This document shows, piece after piece, positions 55,019-64,000 of a DNA stretch of 64,000 nucleotides. The stretch covers positions 23,095,078 to 23,159,077 of the forward strand of contig NC_077224.1 in assembly GCF_024763615.1 (NCBI RefSeq), given 5' to 3'. The stretch is from Phlebotomus papatasi (lineage: Eukaryota > Arthropoda > Insecta > Diptera > Psychodidae). The position numbers and the translations under genes are program-made. The first letter of the stretch is position 1. Each line of letters starts with the position of its first letter. The notes under the pieces are model-generated. The model did no database searches and was not told the origin of the DNA. It saw only the letters and a program-made list of their open reading frames with translations.

Positions 55019-55438
55019 ATGACGCGTGAGTATGCAGGGCATTTGAATGCATATTTGCCGTGGATATGCGTGAAAATTGAATGTATTTGGAGCATGGATG
55101 ACAAATGGGCTTCCCGCGGGATTTGTTGGTAGCAGAGATAACAAAAAAGTACTCTGTGATGTAGGTGGTAATCAGCGTGATTTGGCCCGTGCTAAGAATC
55201 TCAAGAAGCAGTCTGAGAAGCAGAAGGGCAAACGAGATGACGGCCTGACGGTGGAACAGAGGAAACAAAGGTGAGATTTTGGGCTACTTGGATTGACATT
55301 TAAGGAAATCCTCTGAATATACCCATCCTCACTGAAGCGTAGCCTGATTCCAGGGATGCCGAAGTGATGCGTGAAAAGCAGAAAAAGAAGGAAGATGCCA
55401 ATGCTAGTGGATCGAAAGCTGCATCCGGAAGCAGATAG
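55019..55438 (+). CDS. SERF: Small EDRK-rich factor (SERF / MOAG-4 family)
   Basis: Three coding exons, 55019-55025, 55165-55270 and 55354-55438, encode 65 residues. The first exon holds only ATG ACG C; the codon is completed after the 139-nt intron (GTGAGT ... GATGTAG). The second intron is 83 nt (GTGAGA ... TTCCAG). The N-terminus reads MTRGNQRDLARAKNLKKQ, followed by KGKRDDGLTVEQRKQRDAEV, the canonical 4F5/SERF sequence. The tail is Lys/Glu/Ala/Ser-rich and probably disordered. Family members are small, highly charged proteins that promote amyloid aggregation of other proteins and bind RNA. All three phases close exactly (198 nt). AATAAA at 55574-55579 gives a short 3' UTR. Confidence 0.93.
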
Positions 55439-55573
55439 AGGCCTAACTTAAAGATGAGCGTCCGGAAACATCAGCACAGTCTCCAGCTTCATTGTAATAA
55501 TCCTCCCGATGTTCCCTCTTTCTTACTCTCTCCCGGACACTCTCAGGATTGACAAGAAAATTGTATGAAGAAA

Positions 55574-55592
55574 AATAAAAGTGGATTTTATT
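55574..55592. terminator. Interlocking poly(A) signals of SERF and PPIE
   Basis: AATAAA on the plus strand (55574-55579) serves SERF. AATAAA on the minus strand (55592-55587) lies just past the PPIE stop codon. Cleavage 10-30 nt downstream of each would make the two mRNAs overlap at their 3' ends. Confidence 0.7.
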
Positions 55593-55599
55593 ACCAGAA

Positions 55600-56589
55600 T
55601 CACTTGAGTTCTCCGCAAGCCACAATGGACACTTTCTGCGTCGGTGTACCACTCTTAGCTCCACATTTCTCAATCTTTCTCAAAACATCCGCTCCACTGA
55701 TCACATGACCAAACACCACGTGTTTCCCGTTCAACCAATCCGTCTTGGTGGTGCAGAGGAAGAACTGGGAACCGTTGGTATTTGGTCCGGAATTGGCCAT
55801 GCTAAGTGTCCCGAAGCCCGTGTGTTTTAGATCAAAATTCTCATCTGCAAACTTCCGTCCGTAGATTGATTTACCTCCAGTTCCATTTTTATTGGTAAAA
55901 TCGCCCCCCTAAAAAAATATATTCAGTATCTTTTCACAAAAAAGTTCTTTCAATTTACTAGACAATCACAAAATCTTAGGTCTTCTTACCTGACACATAA
56001 AATCAGGTATGATGCGATGAAATATGCTGCCGGCGTACCCAAATCCTTGTTCTCCAGTGCACAGTGCCCTGAAATTCTCAGCAGTCTTGGGAACAACATC
56101 TGCCCTCAGAAGCATAATGATTCTCCCCGCATCGCTATTCCCGATTCTAATGTCAAAGTAAACTTGTGGATTGCGATTCTCCGTGGTCTTAACTTCTTTG
56201 GCAATTTCCTCCGTGGCAATTCCTTCCGCTGCAGGGCCCCCAGGAGTCTCGACTTTGTCCTTAAGCGTCGCCCCGGCATGTTTGATGAGCCAGGAGTCTT
56301 CTGCCCAAACGGGCCTGTTGCTACCCTCCTTGATGCGCTGTGGTTTAGCCAGATTCACCCTGATAGTGCGCCCATAGAGCTCAGAGTCATTCATATTGTC
56401 AATGGCTGCAGAAGCATCTTCCGGACTCTCGTATTCAATAAAAGCGAAGCCCCTGTGTTTTTGAGATTCATAATCAATGGGCACTTGAATGTCTATTAGA
56501 TCACCAAATGGGATGAAGGCGTTATTTAAAAGTTTCTCAGTCACTTCCTCGGCTAAGCCACCAACATAAATTGTCCTTTTTTCACTCAT
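55600..56589 (-). CDS. PPIE: Peptidyl-prolyl cis-trans isomerase E (cyclophilin-33)
   Basis: Two exons, 56589-55990 and 55908-55600, with an 81-nt intron (GTAAGA ... TTTTTAG, phase 0), encode 302 residues, equal to family length. The enzyme isomerises prolyl bonds, binds RNA, and in animals links to spliceosomes and the MLL PHD finger. An RRM occupies about 5-83 with RNP2 IYVGGL (7-12) and RNP1 RGFAFIEY (46-53). A linker with WAEDSWL follows. The cyclophilin domain runs 142-302, with catalytic Arg192 (FHRIIPDF), the MCQGGDFTN substrate loop formed across the splice junction, and Trp258 (TDWLNGKHVVFG), the cyclosporin-contact Trp. The ATG is the first of a perfectly aligned N-terminus (MSEKRTIYVGGL). 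AATAAA lies only 8 nt after the stop. Confidence 0.95.
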
Positions 56590-56794
56590 TTAGAGGGAGA
56601 ATTCTCAACGTATGCTTTTTTGTTTTGATCTACATAACCTCAAATTACAAACTGTGTAGCGCCGGTAGCGCCATTGTAGAGAGCACCTGAAAGAGGAAAT
56701 GTCATAAAATCCCACACACTCGCAATTGAAAAAGTTTCTCGATTGACCACCATACTGCGAACGTAGTTGCTAGACGGCTAGACGTAGTAAAGCT

Positions 56795-57897
56795 ACTCAA
56801 GAATCTGCGGGTTGTGCGAGTGGATTTGATGGTCCTAAAGAGCTGACGCGGGTGCGAGTGAGGAAGTTAAAAAAAAATTGGTCCTTTGGTGGATGAGCCA
56901 GCACGGAGACGTTTTCTTGAAGTGGCTGCGGCAGCAGAAAAGATTGGGTTGAGGATCCTCAGGATCGACGAAGCGAAAACGAAGTACATACATGGTACAG
57001 TACAGTAGACTCTCTCTCAATTGGACATTTGGGGCAAAATTTCATCCTGTTTATCAATAGATTTGGGCGTCAAAGCCTTTGTAAGTTCCACAAAAAGCAC
57101 TCAATTATAAAGAATCACGATAAGATAGGAAAAACTACAGCGAATTTGAGCGAATTAACTTCATAATTAAACGTGAAAATTGTCAAAAAAATTTGTCGCC
57201 CGATTGAAAAAGAGCCGATTGAGTGAGAGTCGACTGTAACTAGCAAATCAGCACCAAGGGTCCGGCAGAATGTCACTATTGACCAGTGGAATTTTGAGGT
57301 TGCAAGGAACTTCAGATACCTCGAGTCGGTATTGACAACGGACAATGACGTCAGGGTGGAGGTTAATGACAGGCTCGCGGCGGGAAGCAGATGTTTCTAT
57401 GCTGTATCATCAATTTTCCGAGCGAGGATTGTCTCAAGGTCTTCAAAGATCAAAATTTACACCACCATAGTTAAGCCCATCATTACCTATGGTTTGGAGG
57501 TAGTAGCACTGACTCGCGCCGAAGAAAGTACGCTACTGATGTGTGAGAGACAAATTCTCCGACGGATATTTGGAGCTGTCTGGGATATTCAATCGGGGAA
57601 TTTCGCACTAGAATGAACCACGAATTGGAGCAACTCTATAGACAGCCCGACATTGTTGCCTCCATTCGGGCGAAACAACTGAGCTGGCTCGGCCATGTGC
57701 ACCGAATGCCAGATGATAGAATGCCCAAGAAGCTACTGAATGCGAAGCCGGAAGGAGTTCGACCTAGGTGACGCCCCCGAAGGAGATGGCAGGAAGTAGT
57801 GGATGAGGTCCTTAAACGACTGGTGTGTTGAGGCGCTGGAGGTGGTGCAAGGGGCCTTGTCCCTCAAAGGGACGTAGCGCCACCTAAGTAAGTAAGT
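56795..57897 (+). pseudogene. RTE-type LINE relic, split by a pogo-like MITE
   Basis: Before the MITE, about 56900-57000 encodes FLEVAAAAEKIGLR and DEAKTKY, the end of an RTE-type reverse transcriptase. After it come FEVARNFRYLESVLTTDNDV, SSKIKIYTTIVKPIITYG and ESTLLMCERQILRRIFG. A frameshift near 57600 leads to RMNHELEQLYRQP, then QLSWLGHVHRMPDDRMPKKL, and a stop interrupts near 57769. It ends GGGACGTAGCGCCACC plus TAAG repeats (57884-57897), the usual RTE tail. The element is old and inactive. The 56795-56866 segment recurs at 60248-60325. Confidence 0.8.
57003..57236. repeat. Pogo/Tigger-like MITE, 234 bp, inside the RTE relic
   Basis: The ends CAGTAGACTCTCTCTCAATT and TGAGTGAGAGTCGACTG are flanked by TA. 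The RTE protein reading resumes after it, so it inserted into an existing RTE copy. Confidence 0.85.
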
Positions 57898-58045
57898 GGA
57901 TGAGCCAGGTACGAGTAACTCGGCTAAATACTCAGGTTGTTTAGTTAATAAAATACGGCAAATTAATTCTACGGCTCGTGACTCCAGAAAGCATGATAAG
58001 GATTGTCCTAAGATAGAATTAGTTAAAGGAGCGATATGATCTTAC

Positions 58046-58684
58046 GGTGTCTTCACACTAGAAGCAATTTTCGTCAAAAATTGTTTTAAAAAAAATTGAC
58101 GTTTCAGCGTACAAGAATAAGGGAAATTTTCTTTAACCCTTTAAACCCTTTAAACCGATTGGAAACCGGTGTCCCATAAAGAAAATAATTTTTCCTGACT
58201 ACCTAAAGTTATTTTTTCCTTATGTCTGAACATAATTGTAAAGTAGAAGGTTGAAGGAATCTAGAATATTTTTTGCAAGTCTCTAGCTATTTGCTATGTA
58301 AAGCTCAAAAATGGCGAATTTTTAAATTCTCAAATTTATAACTGATTTTATTTATTTTTTATACTTCCAATTTTTTTAAGCAAAACCCTTTTGGCAATAA
58401 AAACTACAAAACTCATACGTAATATTTTTCATTAAAGCGAAAAATATTATTCATTGGTATTTTCAGAAAAATTACTTAAATTTTTGGGCTATTTTTGTCA
58501 ATATCGTTCATAGAAGCAAAAAATACACTGAATCAGACTCTGTTGGACTTTCCAAGGTTAGATATCATTGATTGTTTCTCAGTTTAATTTTTATTGTTGA
58601 TTTTCAGTCCTTAAAAAGTGTCTCGTCGTTAAAGGGTTAAAAAAGCATTTTTTTTTTTAAAATTGCTCCTAGTGTGCGGAGGCC
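58046..58684. repeat. 639-bp element with CACACTAG ends
   Basis: The left GTGTCTTCACACTAGAAGCA and right GCTCCTAGTGTGCGGAGGCC are inverted. The next inner stretch is A/T-rich and also complementary. The ends resemble those of the 114-bp hairpin at 18337. It contains CCCTTTAAACC and GTTAAAGGGTTAA near its two sides. Confidence 0.6.
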
Positions 58685-58897
58685 ATTAAGGACGAAGATT
58701 GAAAATATAACGTAAGCAGTTGTTGAAAGTTACTTGGAGACGTCTCACAAGGGAAGTACTCGAATCATCAAATTCATATAAATCTGGGGCTTTGCTCAAC
58801 TACGCGGAAAGGCATCAAATTAAACGTGGTATATTCAAAAAGTGCGAAATCGGTTTTTTTTTTTTAATTTTCCAAAGTTGAAAATATGCAGCACATA

Positions 58898-59127
58898 GGG
58901 TGAAAGGAACGTCTATTGACACTTTAAGAACTCGTGTCAGCACCTATTGACACCCTACTCTGTACCATTTGGGATATGAAATTTGAACCTCTCTGTTTAT
59001 AGTAAAAGGTATATTACAGAAAAAACGTTACATTACTTATATTTTACTAGATACATTAAATAAATTCTCAAGATTTTGGCAAAAGTGTCAATAGGGGTTC
59101 CCTGTCGAACAGACGTTCCTCCGACCC
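58898..59127. repeat. 230-bp TA-flanked MITE with GGGT(G/C)(A/G)AGGAACGTC ends
   Basis: The left end GGGTGAAAGGAACGTCTATT and the right end AGACGTTCCTCCGACCC are inverted inside TA. ATTGACAC/GTGTCAAT phrases pair internally. It is non-coding. Confidence 0.75.
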
Positions 59128-59155
59128 TAATAAAGAAAATTCGAATGAGGCTGCA

Positions 59156-59236
59156 TGCAGCGCTGGCTCAGCGGTACAGCACAGGACATTCAACGGGAGA
59201 GCCGCGGGTTCGATCCCTGGCTCCGTCTTTTTTTTC
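59156..59236 (+). other. tRNA-like sequence (pseudo-tRNA or SINE head)
   Basis: TGGCTCAGCGGTACAG fits the pol III A box, and GGTTCGATCCC (59208-59218) is a perfect B box. The spacing is tRNA-like, and a T10 run at 59227-59236 would terminate pol III. The T arm is nearly complete, but the acceptor arm (GCAGCGC against CTCCGTC) does not pair, so it is not a working tRNA. It may be a tRNA-derived SINE head or a decayed tRNA gene. Confidence 0.5.
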
Positions 59237-59726
59237 ATTTTAATTTTTTTTTTTTCAATTAAAAATTCTATTTTTTATTAAGTAGTATTATTGTAGTATA
59301 AATTGCTTATCTAGAGAGCCGAATTAAAATCCTCAACAAATTTTTGAAAGCGATGAAAAGTGCATCGCATAATTTATCGAATTATCAATTTGCTAGTAAA
59401 AGAATTAAAAAAAAAAACTGTATGTACTTACAATCAGCTATCTGAGGATCGTTATCAATATTATTTATAGTTTTTATTGAAATTTTATAAAAGATTAGAA
59501 AGGTCGAAGACCCAAACCATTTTTGTTTTGGAAAAAATCATTTGGAAACCTGCACTCAAACTGATTGTGAAAGTATATCTTTCATTCTATGTGCACATTG
59601 TGATTGCATTCTCTGTTTTAATCATTTCTTTACTGAAATCCATATCACTAATTAGTTAAAAAAAAACTAATTCGTGTATTGTGGATAAATATTTATTTGG
59701 ATCGTGTCTGGCAATTAAGGATATCA
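59237..59726. other. Gene-free AT-rich stretch
   Basis: I see nothing I can support here beyond poly-T and poly-A tracts. The 60-codon plus frame at 59477-59659 has no motif. Confidence 0.4.
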
Positions 59727-59739
59727 CTATCTTTTACTA

Positions 59740-60120
59740 AAACTGCTGCAAATCGTTAAAAACTGAAACTTTTTGCAAATCAATGTAGATGATAAATGAT
59801 TAATGTTAAAATCCCCTGCAATCACAAAGTGAACAGAGTCAACAAGATAATCAAGGGGGTGATACAGCGACTCAATCGAGCCGACCGGAGGAGGATTATA
59901 GGCCACCGCAAGGGCACGATTACACATATTCAATGATAAAACCAAGAATTCAAGACGATCAAGATGTTCTGACGATAAAACGGTAGTAGAAATGCCCCGA
60001 GATACACAGGTACATCGCAACCCCACTAACACGACTAGAGCCACGATCACACTGGTAAAGATTAAGACCTGTAACAGAAAGAGATCGATCCGTGTCAAAC
60101 TCGTCCAATTTTGAATTTTA
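59740..60120 (-). pseudogene. LINE endonuclease fragment
   Basis: The minus-strand frame reads CTCVSRGISTTVLSSEHLDR, then LAVAYNPPPVGSIESLYHPL and HFVIAGDFNINHLSST. GDFNINHL is the conserved Asp-Phe-Asn motif of the apurinic-type endonuclease carried by LINEs, and VAYNPPP is the strand before it. N- and C-terminal parts are missing. It may be from the same LINE family as 40323-42079, whose endonuclease is absent there, but this cannot be shown from the window. Confidence 0.7.
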
Positions 60121-60325
60121 CACTGAAAAAAAAACTGATGTTTTATTAAAAAAAAACGTTTTGACAACCGCCACGTTTGGCAGCTGTCACCCGAATATCG
60201 AAGTGCCGGATAACGCGAAGAGCTGAGTGTATAACATAGTACTCGTTGAATGTACTCAAGGATCTGCGGGGTGTACGAGTCAAATTCTCTTGGCTACTAA
60301 AGAGCTCACGGGTGCAAGTAAAAGT

Positions 60326-62106
60326 TTCACAAATTTGCCCTCCGAAGTGGGAATTTCATAAAAAAAAACAAAAATGAAATTTTCATCAATTTTATTATTG
60401 CACCATCATCTCTATATAATGAAGTACAGTTTATTATGAATTGGCGCTTCTTAGATCAAAAATTTATTGCTACTTTTAGATATTGAGAAAAATTCTGCGT
60501 GTTCTTTCATAATTTTCTCTTGCATAATTATTTCCTACACAAATCCACTGAAAATTGTGGAGAAAATCAAGTCTATATATTTTAAAAAAAAAGTGTAATT
60601 AACTGAGAAACAAATAATATTACAAAGTAAAATATAAACTTTGCAGTGTTGAGAATTAACTAAAAACATTATACAAAAAGACAAAAAATGACAATGTTTT
60701 GTAAACTTTTTAAACCCAGAATCATAATAGAAAGAAAATATTGAAAAAAAATTAAATTCAATCATAGACATTAAAAACATGTGGGGAACAAGAAAAAAAT
60801 AGAGCATTGAATCTCTCTTAAACAAACATCTTTGGAATGACGATCATTTTTAAAAAGAAAAAAAAATATTTGTGTTGTCAACATTTTTCTGCATTTACAG
60901 CCTCTTATAAATTTCATCTTTATATCTCTCTCAATCTTCTAGACATTTATTTTTCTCATTATTTAGCTCCCAGTTGTATTAATTGATTTCATTTTTTTTA
61001 ACTCACTAATCGTATACATTGGACAGACAATTTTCAATATTTTTTTTTAATTAATGCTTTTTAACCATTATTTCTTTTACTATGGTTACATTTAAGTAAG
61101 TTTTGTTTTTTTTTTTTATTTACTCGCCCTCATTCTTTTGTTTGCCCAAGAAATTATTGAATAGAATGTTTTACTAAATCTAACCTCAAATATCATGGAG
61201 AAAAATCCTTAGACGAAAAGGTTATATTAGAAAATTTCGCAATGTTGAGAGTTTACCACGAAGTACCTTAAGTGAATTTCCATTCAATCTGATCTTCTTT
61301 TGCCTTTCACAAAGTTAAATATCAGTGTAATAAAAATTACCTTGTAGTTTTTCCTTAAAATATATCCCATTGAGGTTAGAAATAGTAAAAATATCATTAT
61401 TTCAAAATATCTTACAGGCCTAGGTCAAATAAAAGAATGATGCTTTTTCAATATTTTTTCTCACTAGAGAGAATATATTTTCGTTAAAAATGTTTTTTTT
61501 TTCATTTCATTATTTTATAGTAAGTGAAAGATTATCGAAAATCCTTCTAAAATATTTACAACAAAGTAAAAATTAAGAGCTACCCAAAAAAAGTGTAAAT
61601 TTGAATATAAATCGTAAAAAGTGAGTGAAACAAAAGAATATCCAAAAACTTAATAAATAATGTACCACAGAATCTTAAAAAAAAAGTTCACTTTTAAGCC
61701 ATTCTTTCATTTTAAAAATTACTCCCTAAAAATATTTCTATATATACATTTTATAGAAAAAAAATCCAATTCACAAATTATATCCAAAAATAAAACAGAC
61801 GTAAAAGGGGTACAAAAACGTATGTTGAAATGCACAAAAAACTCTCGCGCTGTCAAATTGACATTTTGCGTTGGATATTATCTGTCAAAGCGACGTACGG
61901 GAAATCCTCTCGAGTTTAGAAACGAGGTAAAAGAGGTGAAAATCTGGGTGGAAGGTGAGGATTGCTGAGAAAATTGCCAAGAATATGAGAGGATTTCGGT
62001 TGAAGAAATTTTTGTTGATGCCGGAGAAGATTACCTGAAATCGACGTTGCTGGTATTTTGTTGCTTTTTGCTGCGTCGCTTTCCCGAGACACCATTCACG
62101 AAACTC
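60326..62106. other. AT-rich stretch, no supported gene
   Basis: Composition is extremely AT-rich, with long A and T runs. The frames at 60535-60825 and 61660-61968 have no motif. Near 62107 the minus strand has a good acceptor-like TCTCTGTAATAG followed by ~75 open codons; a link to the epimerase gene could not be established. Confidence 0.4.
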
Positions 62107-62189
62107 ACCTATTACAGAGAAAAAAAAAAGATGGAGAAAAATAGATGTCAAAGTGACGTTTTTTCGCATTGGTCCTAGTGCCCGAGATT

Positions 62190-63946
62190 TTAAAACCCTA
62201 GCGGATACTTTTGTAACAGCTTTATTACCTGCAACACCTGACTGGCTTCAAATGCCGTCCCAGGCAAAAGAATCACCGGACTGGAAACATGTCCTGACTC
62301 CACACACAGCATATTGGGATACTCATCATCACCAAAGTCTGGAGTTTCACGAGCTTTTTCCATCCACGGATTCCAGATTACCGTGTCCGGAAAATTGTAT
62401 TTTTGCACACGCATTTTCCTCCCAGACACCACATTTGTGATAATATGCTCCTGAGGGGTATGCTGATAAATGCGATCTGTCCATTCATTAATGGTCACTA
62501 CATCACGACCTTCCTGATAGATGGCGTTTTCGCGTGTCTTGTCAATAAAAGTACATCCATGGAGGCCGGTAATTTGGCATCTACGCACATCCGGAACCTT
62601 CAAATATGTGTGCAAGAGCATGTTGAAGGAGAACGTAAGGTCCTTGCTGGGATTGTAGACGCCAATGTGAAAATGGAGTTCTTTTTCGCGCAAAATAAGC
62701 CGATAGGTAATCCGAAATCTAGGTGTATTTTAAATACAAATGTCCAAAAAATGACAACTGGTCAATATCACAAGGTTGATTTATTGAAAAATATAATTTA
62801 GAGTCTGTTAAGTAAGATCGTGATCGGGAAAAGTGGTAACAGTGCCTGCTTTGTTATTCGGATGATTGGGAAACAAAATGACAGATGTCCGCTTCATTAT
62901 CCGGGTTATCCTGATGTATTTTTTGTTTTATTTTTTTTTCAACGTCTCGAAAATATAATACAAATACAAGATTATTTTTTGATTTTCTTTGTACGATTAG
63001 AATTAGAATAAAAGTTTTAAAGAAGATTAAAAAGACATAGGGGAAGGTTTTGATCGTTCGCACATACGCTACCATAAAACACTTCATATTTCTTCCGTAT
63101 TCCTTTATGAATCTCACCTATGACCATTTATTTTAGTACCTACTCTTAAATCCCACCTCTCCTGAAAAAATTGGGTGTCTAATCCTTTTTCCTAGTTTCA
63201 GGAAGCAAAAATTAAAAACAAGTGCAAAACTGTAATTTTTATGTGTAATATTTCGTACAATTTTGAACAATTGATATCACTTTTTTGGAAAACTACTATC
63301 ACAGAATGTAGAGGGGTTATTAGGGTTTAAATTTGTATAAAAACCTTTTGGAATGAAGAAGGCCGTTTTTGTGGGTGGAAGAAAATTCTCAAACTTGACT
63401 CATATTCATCGATCGCACATTAAGAATTATTATGTCTCGGATAGTGAATCTGGCAACACTATAATTTTAATGTTCCAACGTTTATGAACTAAAAAGCTCG
63501 CAAAAGTTACTCAGTGATTACGGAGTGATTAAATAAAGGGACAGAAAGAATAAACGTCGTTGCTTTGTGTTTTTTCTCACAACAAAGATGAAGACTAACA
63601 CTTCGACTGAGACTTCGAATTTTTATTAGTGGATAGACTGTATCCATTCATTAATGGTAAAACGTTTTGGTCCTCAAGGAGCATGACAAATGTATCAATG
63701 AAGAATAAAAAAAATAATTTTTTAACACATTAAGCCTATCATTCTCTTACTTAACAGATTGTTTATGGTTTGGGCTTCCAGTAACTCACGGATAGTTCCA
63801 CATTGAACGCGTAAATTCGTTGTCCATCAAACTAAAAACTGCCTCAACATCACCCGTTGGCAATCTCTCTGGTGCCCTCTCGAGGGCCCATCGTGTAATC
63901 CTGGCAAATCCGTGCTGTGGCCCAAAAGTCCACTGTCCAAATTGTG
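62190..63946 (-). CDS. Glucose-6-phosphate 1-epimerase (hexose-6-phosphate mutarotase), partial
   Basis: Two exons are in the window: 63946-63790 and 62718-62190. The 1071-nt intron (GTGAGT ... ACACCTAG) splits the codon for Pro in WNYPFRITYR. Earlier exons lie beyond 64000, since the first visible exon opens mid-codon after TTGTAG. The enzyme interconverts alpha and beta anomers of hexose 6-phosphates in the cytosol. The first exon gives FGQWTFGPQHGFARITRW, whose His is the expected catalytic base/acid, and NEFTRSMWNY. The second gives LHFHIGVYNPSKDLTFSFN, LHGCTFIDKT, VIWNPWMEKARETPDFGDDE and LCVESGHVSSPVILLPG, with the conserved Glu of CVESG. The C-terminus after FEASQVLQ runs 9 further codons; a GTAATA donor there would allow an alternative last exon. 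Confidence 0.9.
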
Positions 63947-64000
63947 CTACAATCACCACCAAATAAATCAGTCATGGTCATTAAGGAACATCATTTGAAT

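Noticed and set aside
56017..56499. Plus-strand 160-codon frame
   Set aside because: It is the antisense shadow of the PPIE first exon.
59156..59236. Functional tRNA gene
   Set aside because: The acceptor stem does not pair and the T stem has a mismatch.
61885..62106. Final exon of the epimerase gene after an acceptor at about 62107
   Set aside because: An acceptor-like TAATAG and an open frame exist, but the sequence does not resemble the family C-terminus, and the upstream exon already ends naturally.
62403..62801. Plus-strand 132-codon frame
   Set aside because: It is the antisense shadow of the glucose-6-phosphate 1-epimerase exon, whose motifs are unambiguous.

Overview
This 64-kb window reads as nuclear DNA of an insect, most likely a fly and perhaps a lower (nematoceran) dipteran. 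It is AT-rich, its protein-coding genes have short GT-AG introns and animal-specific orthologues, and it is crowded with transposable elements, many of them nested. I cannot name the species from the sequence.

Layout. Positions 1-21,500 hold no gene that I can support. They contain short inverted-repeat elements flanked by TA, a ~1.8-kb non-coding repeat (14,956-16,749; called family E here) and old repeat fragments. Positions 21,528-27,843 are a complete Ty3/Gypsy-class LTR retrotransposon with identical 121-bp LTRs, intact gag and pol frames, and a small membrane-protein frame in its 5' leader. Positions 27,900-43,600 return to repeats: TA-flanked elements of up to 1.2 kb, a 0.75-kb foldback-like element, a 2.1-kb element with CCCAGCGAGC ends, and a second E element split by a 5'-truncated LINE (non-LTR retrotransposon).

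The gene-bearing part is 44,100-64,000. HDDC2 (5'-nucleotidase-like HD-domain protein, minus strand, three exons) is followed by a decayed P-element-like transposon. Next comes PPP1R11 (protein phosphatase-1 inhibitor-3, plus strand), whose 5.4-kb intron contains a complete single-exon SUGCT-like mitochondrial CoA-transferase gene on the same strand. Then come SERF (plus) and PPIE/cyclophilin-33 (minus), which converge with interlocking poly(A) signals. After relics of two LINE types, the last gene is a glucose-6-phosphate 1-epimerase (minus strand), whose 5' exons lie beyond the window.

The cellular genes are unrelated housekeeping functions: nucleotide turnover, phosphatase control, glutarate metabolism, proteostasis, RNA-linked prolyl isomerisation and sugar-phosphate mutarotation. 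I see no operon-like pathway. The most unusual items are the transmembrane frame in the retrotransposon leader, the CoA-transferase nested in the phosphatase-inhibitor intron, the P-like transposon with a matching short derivative 40 kb away, and the modular non-coding family E.
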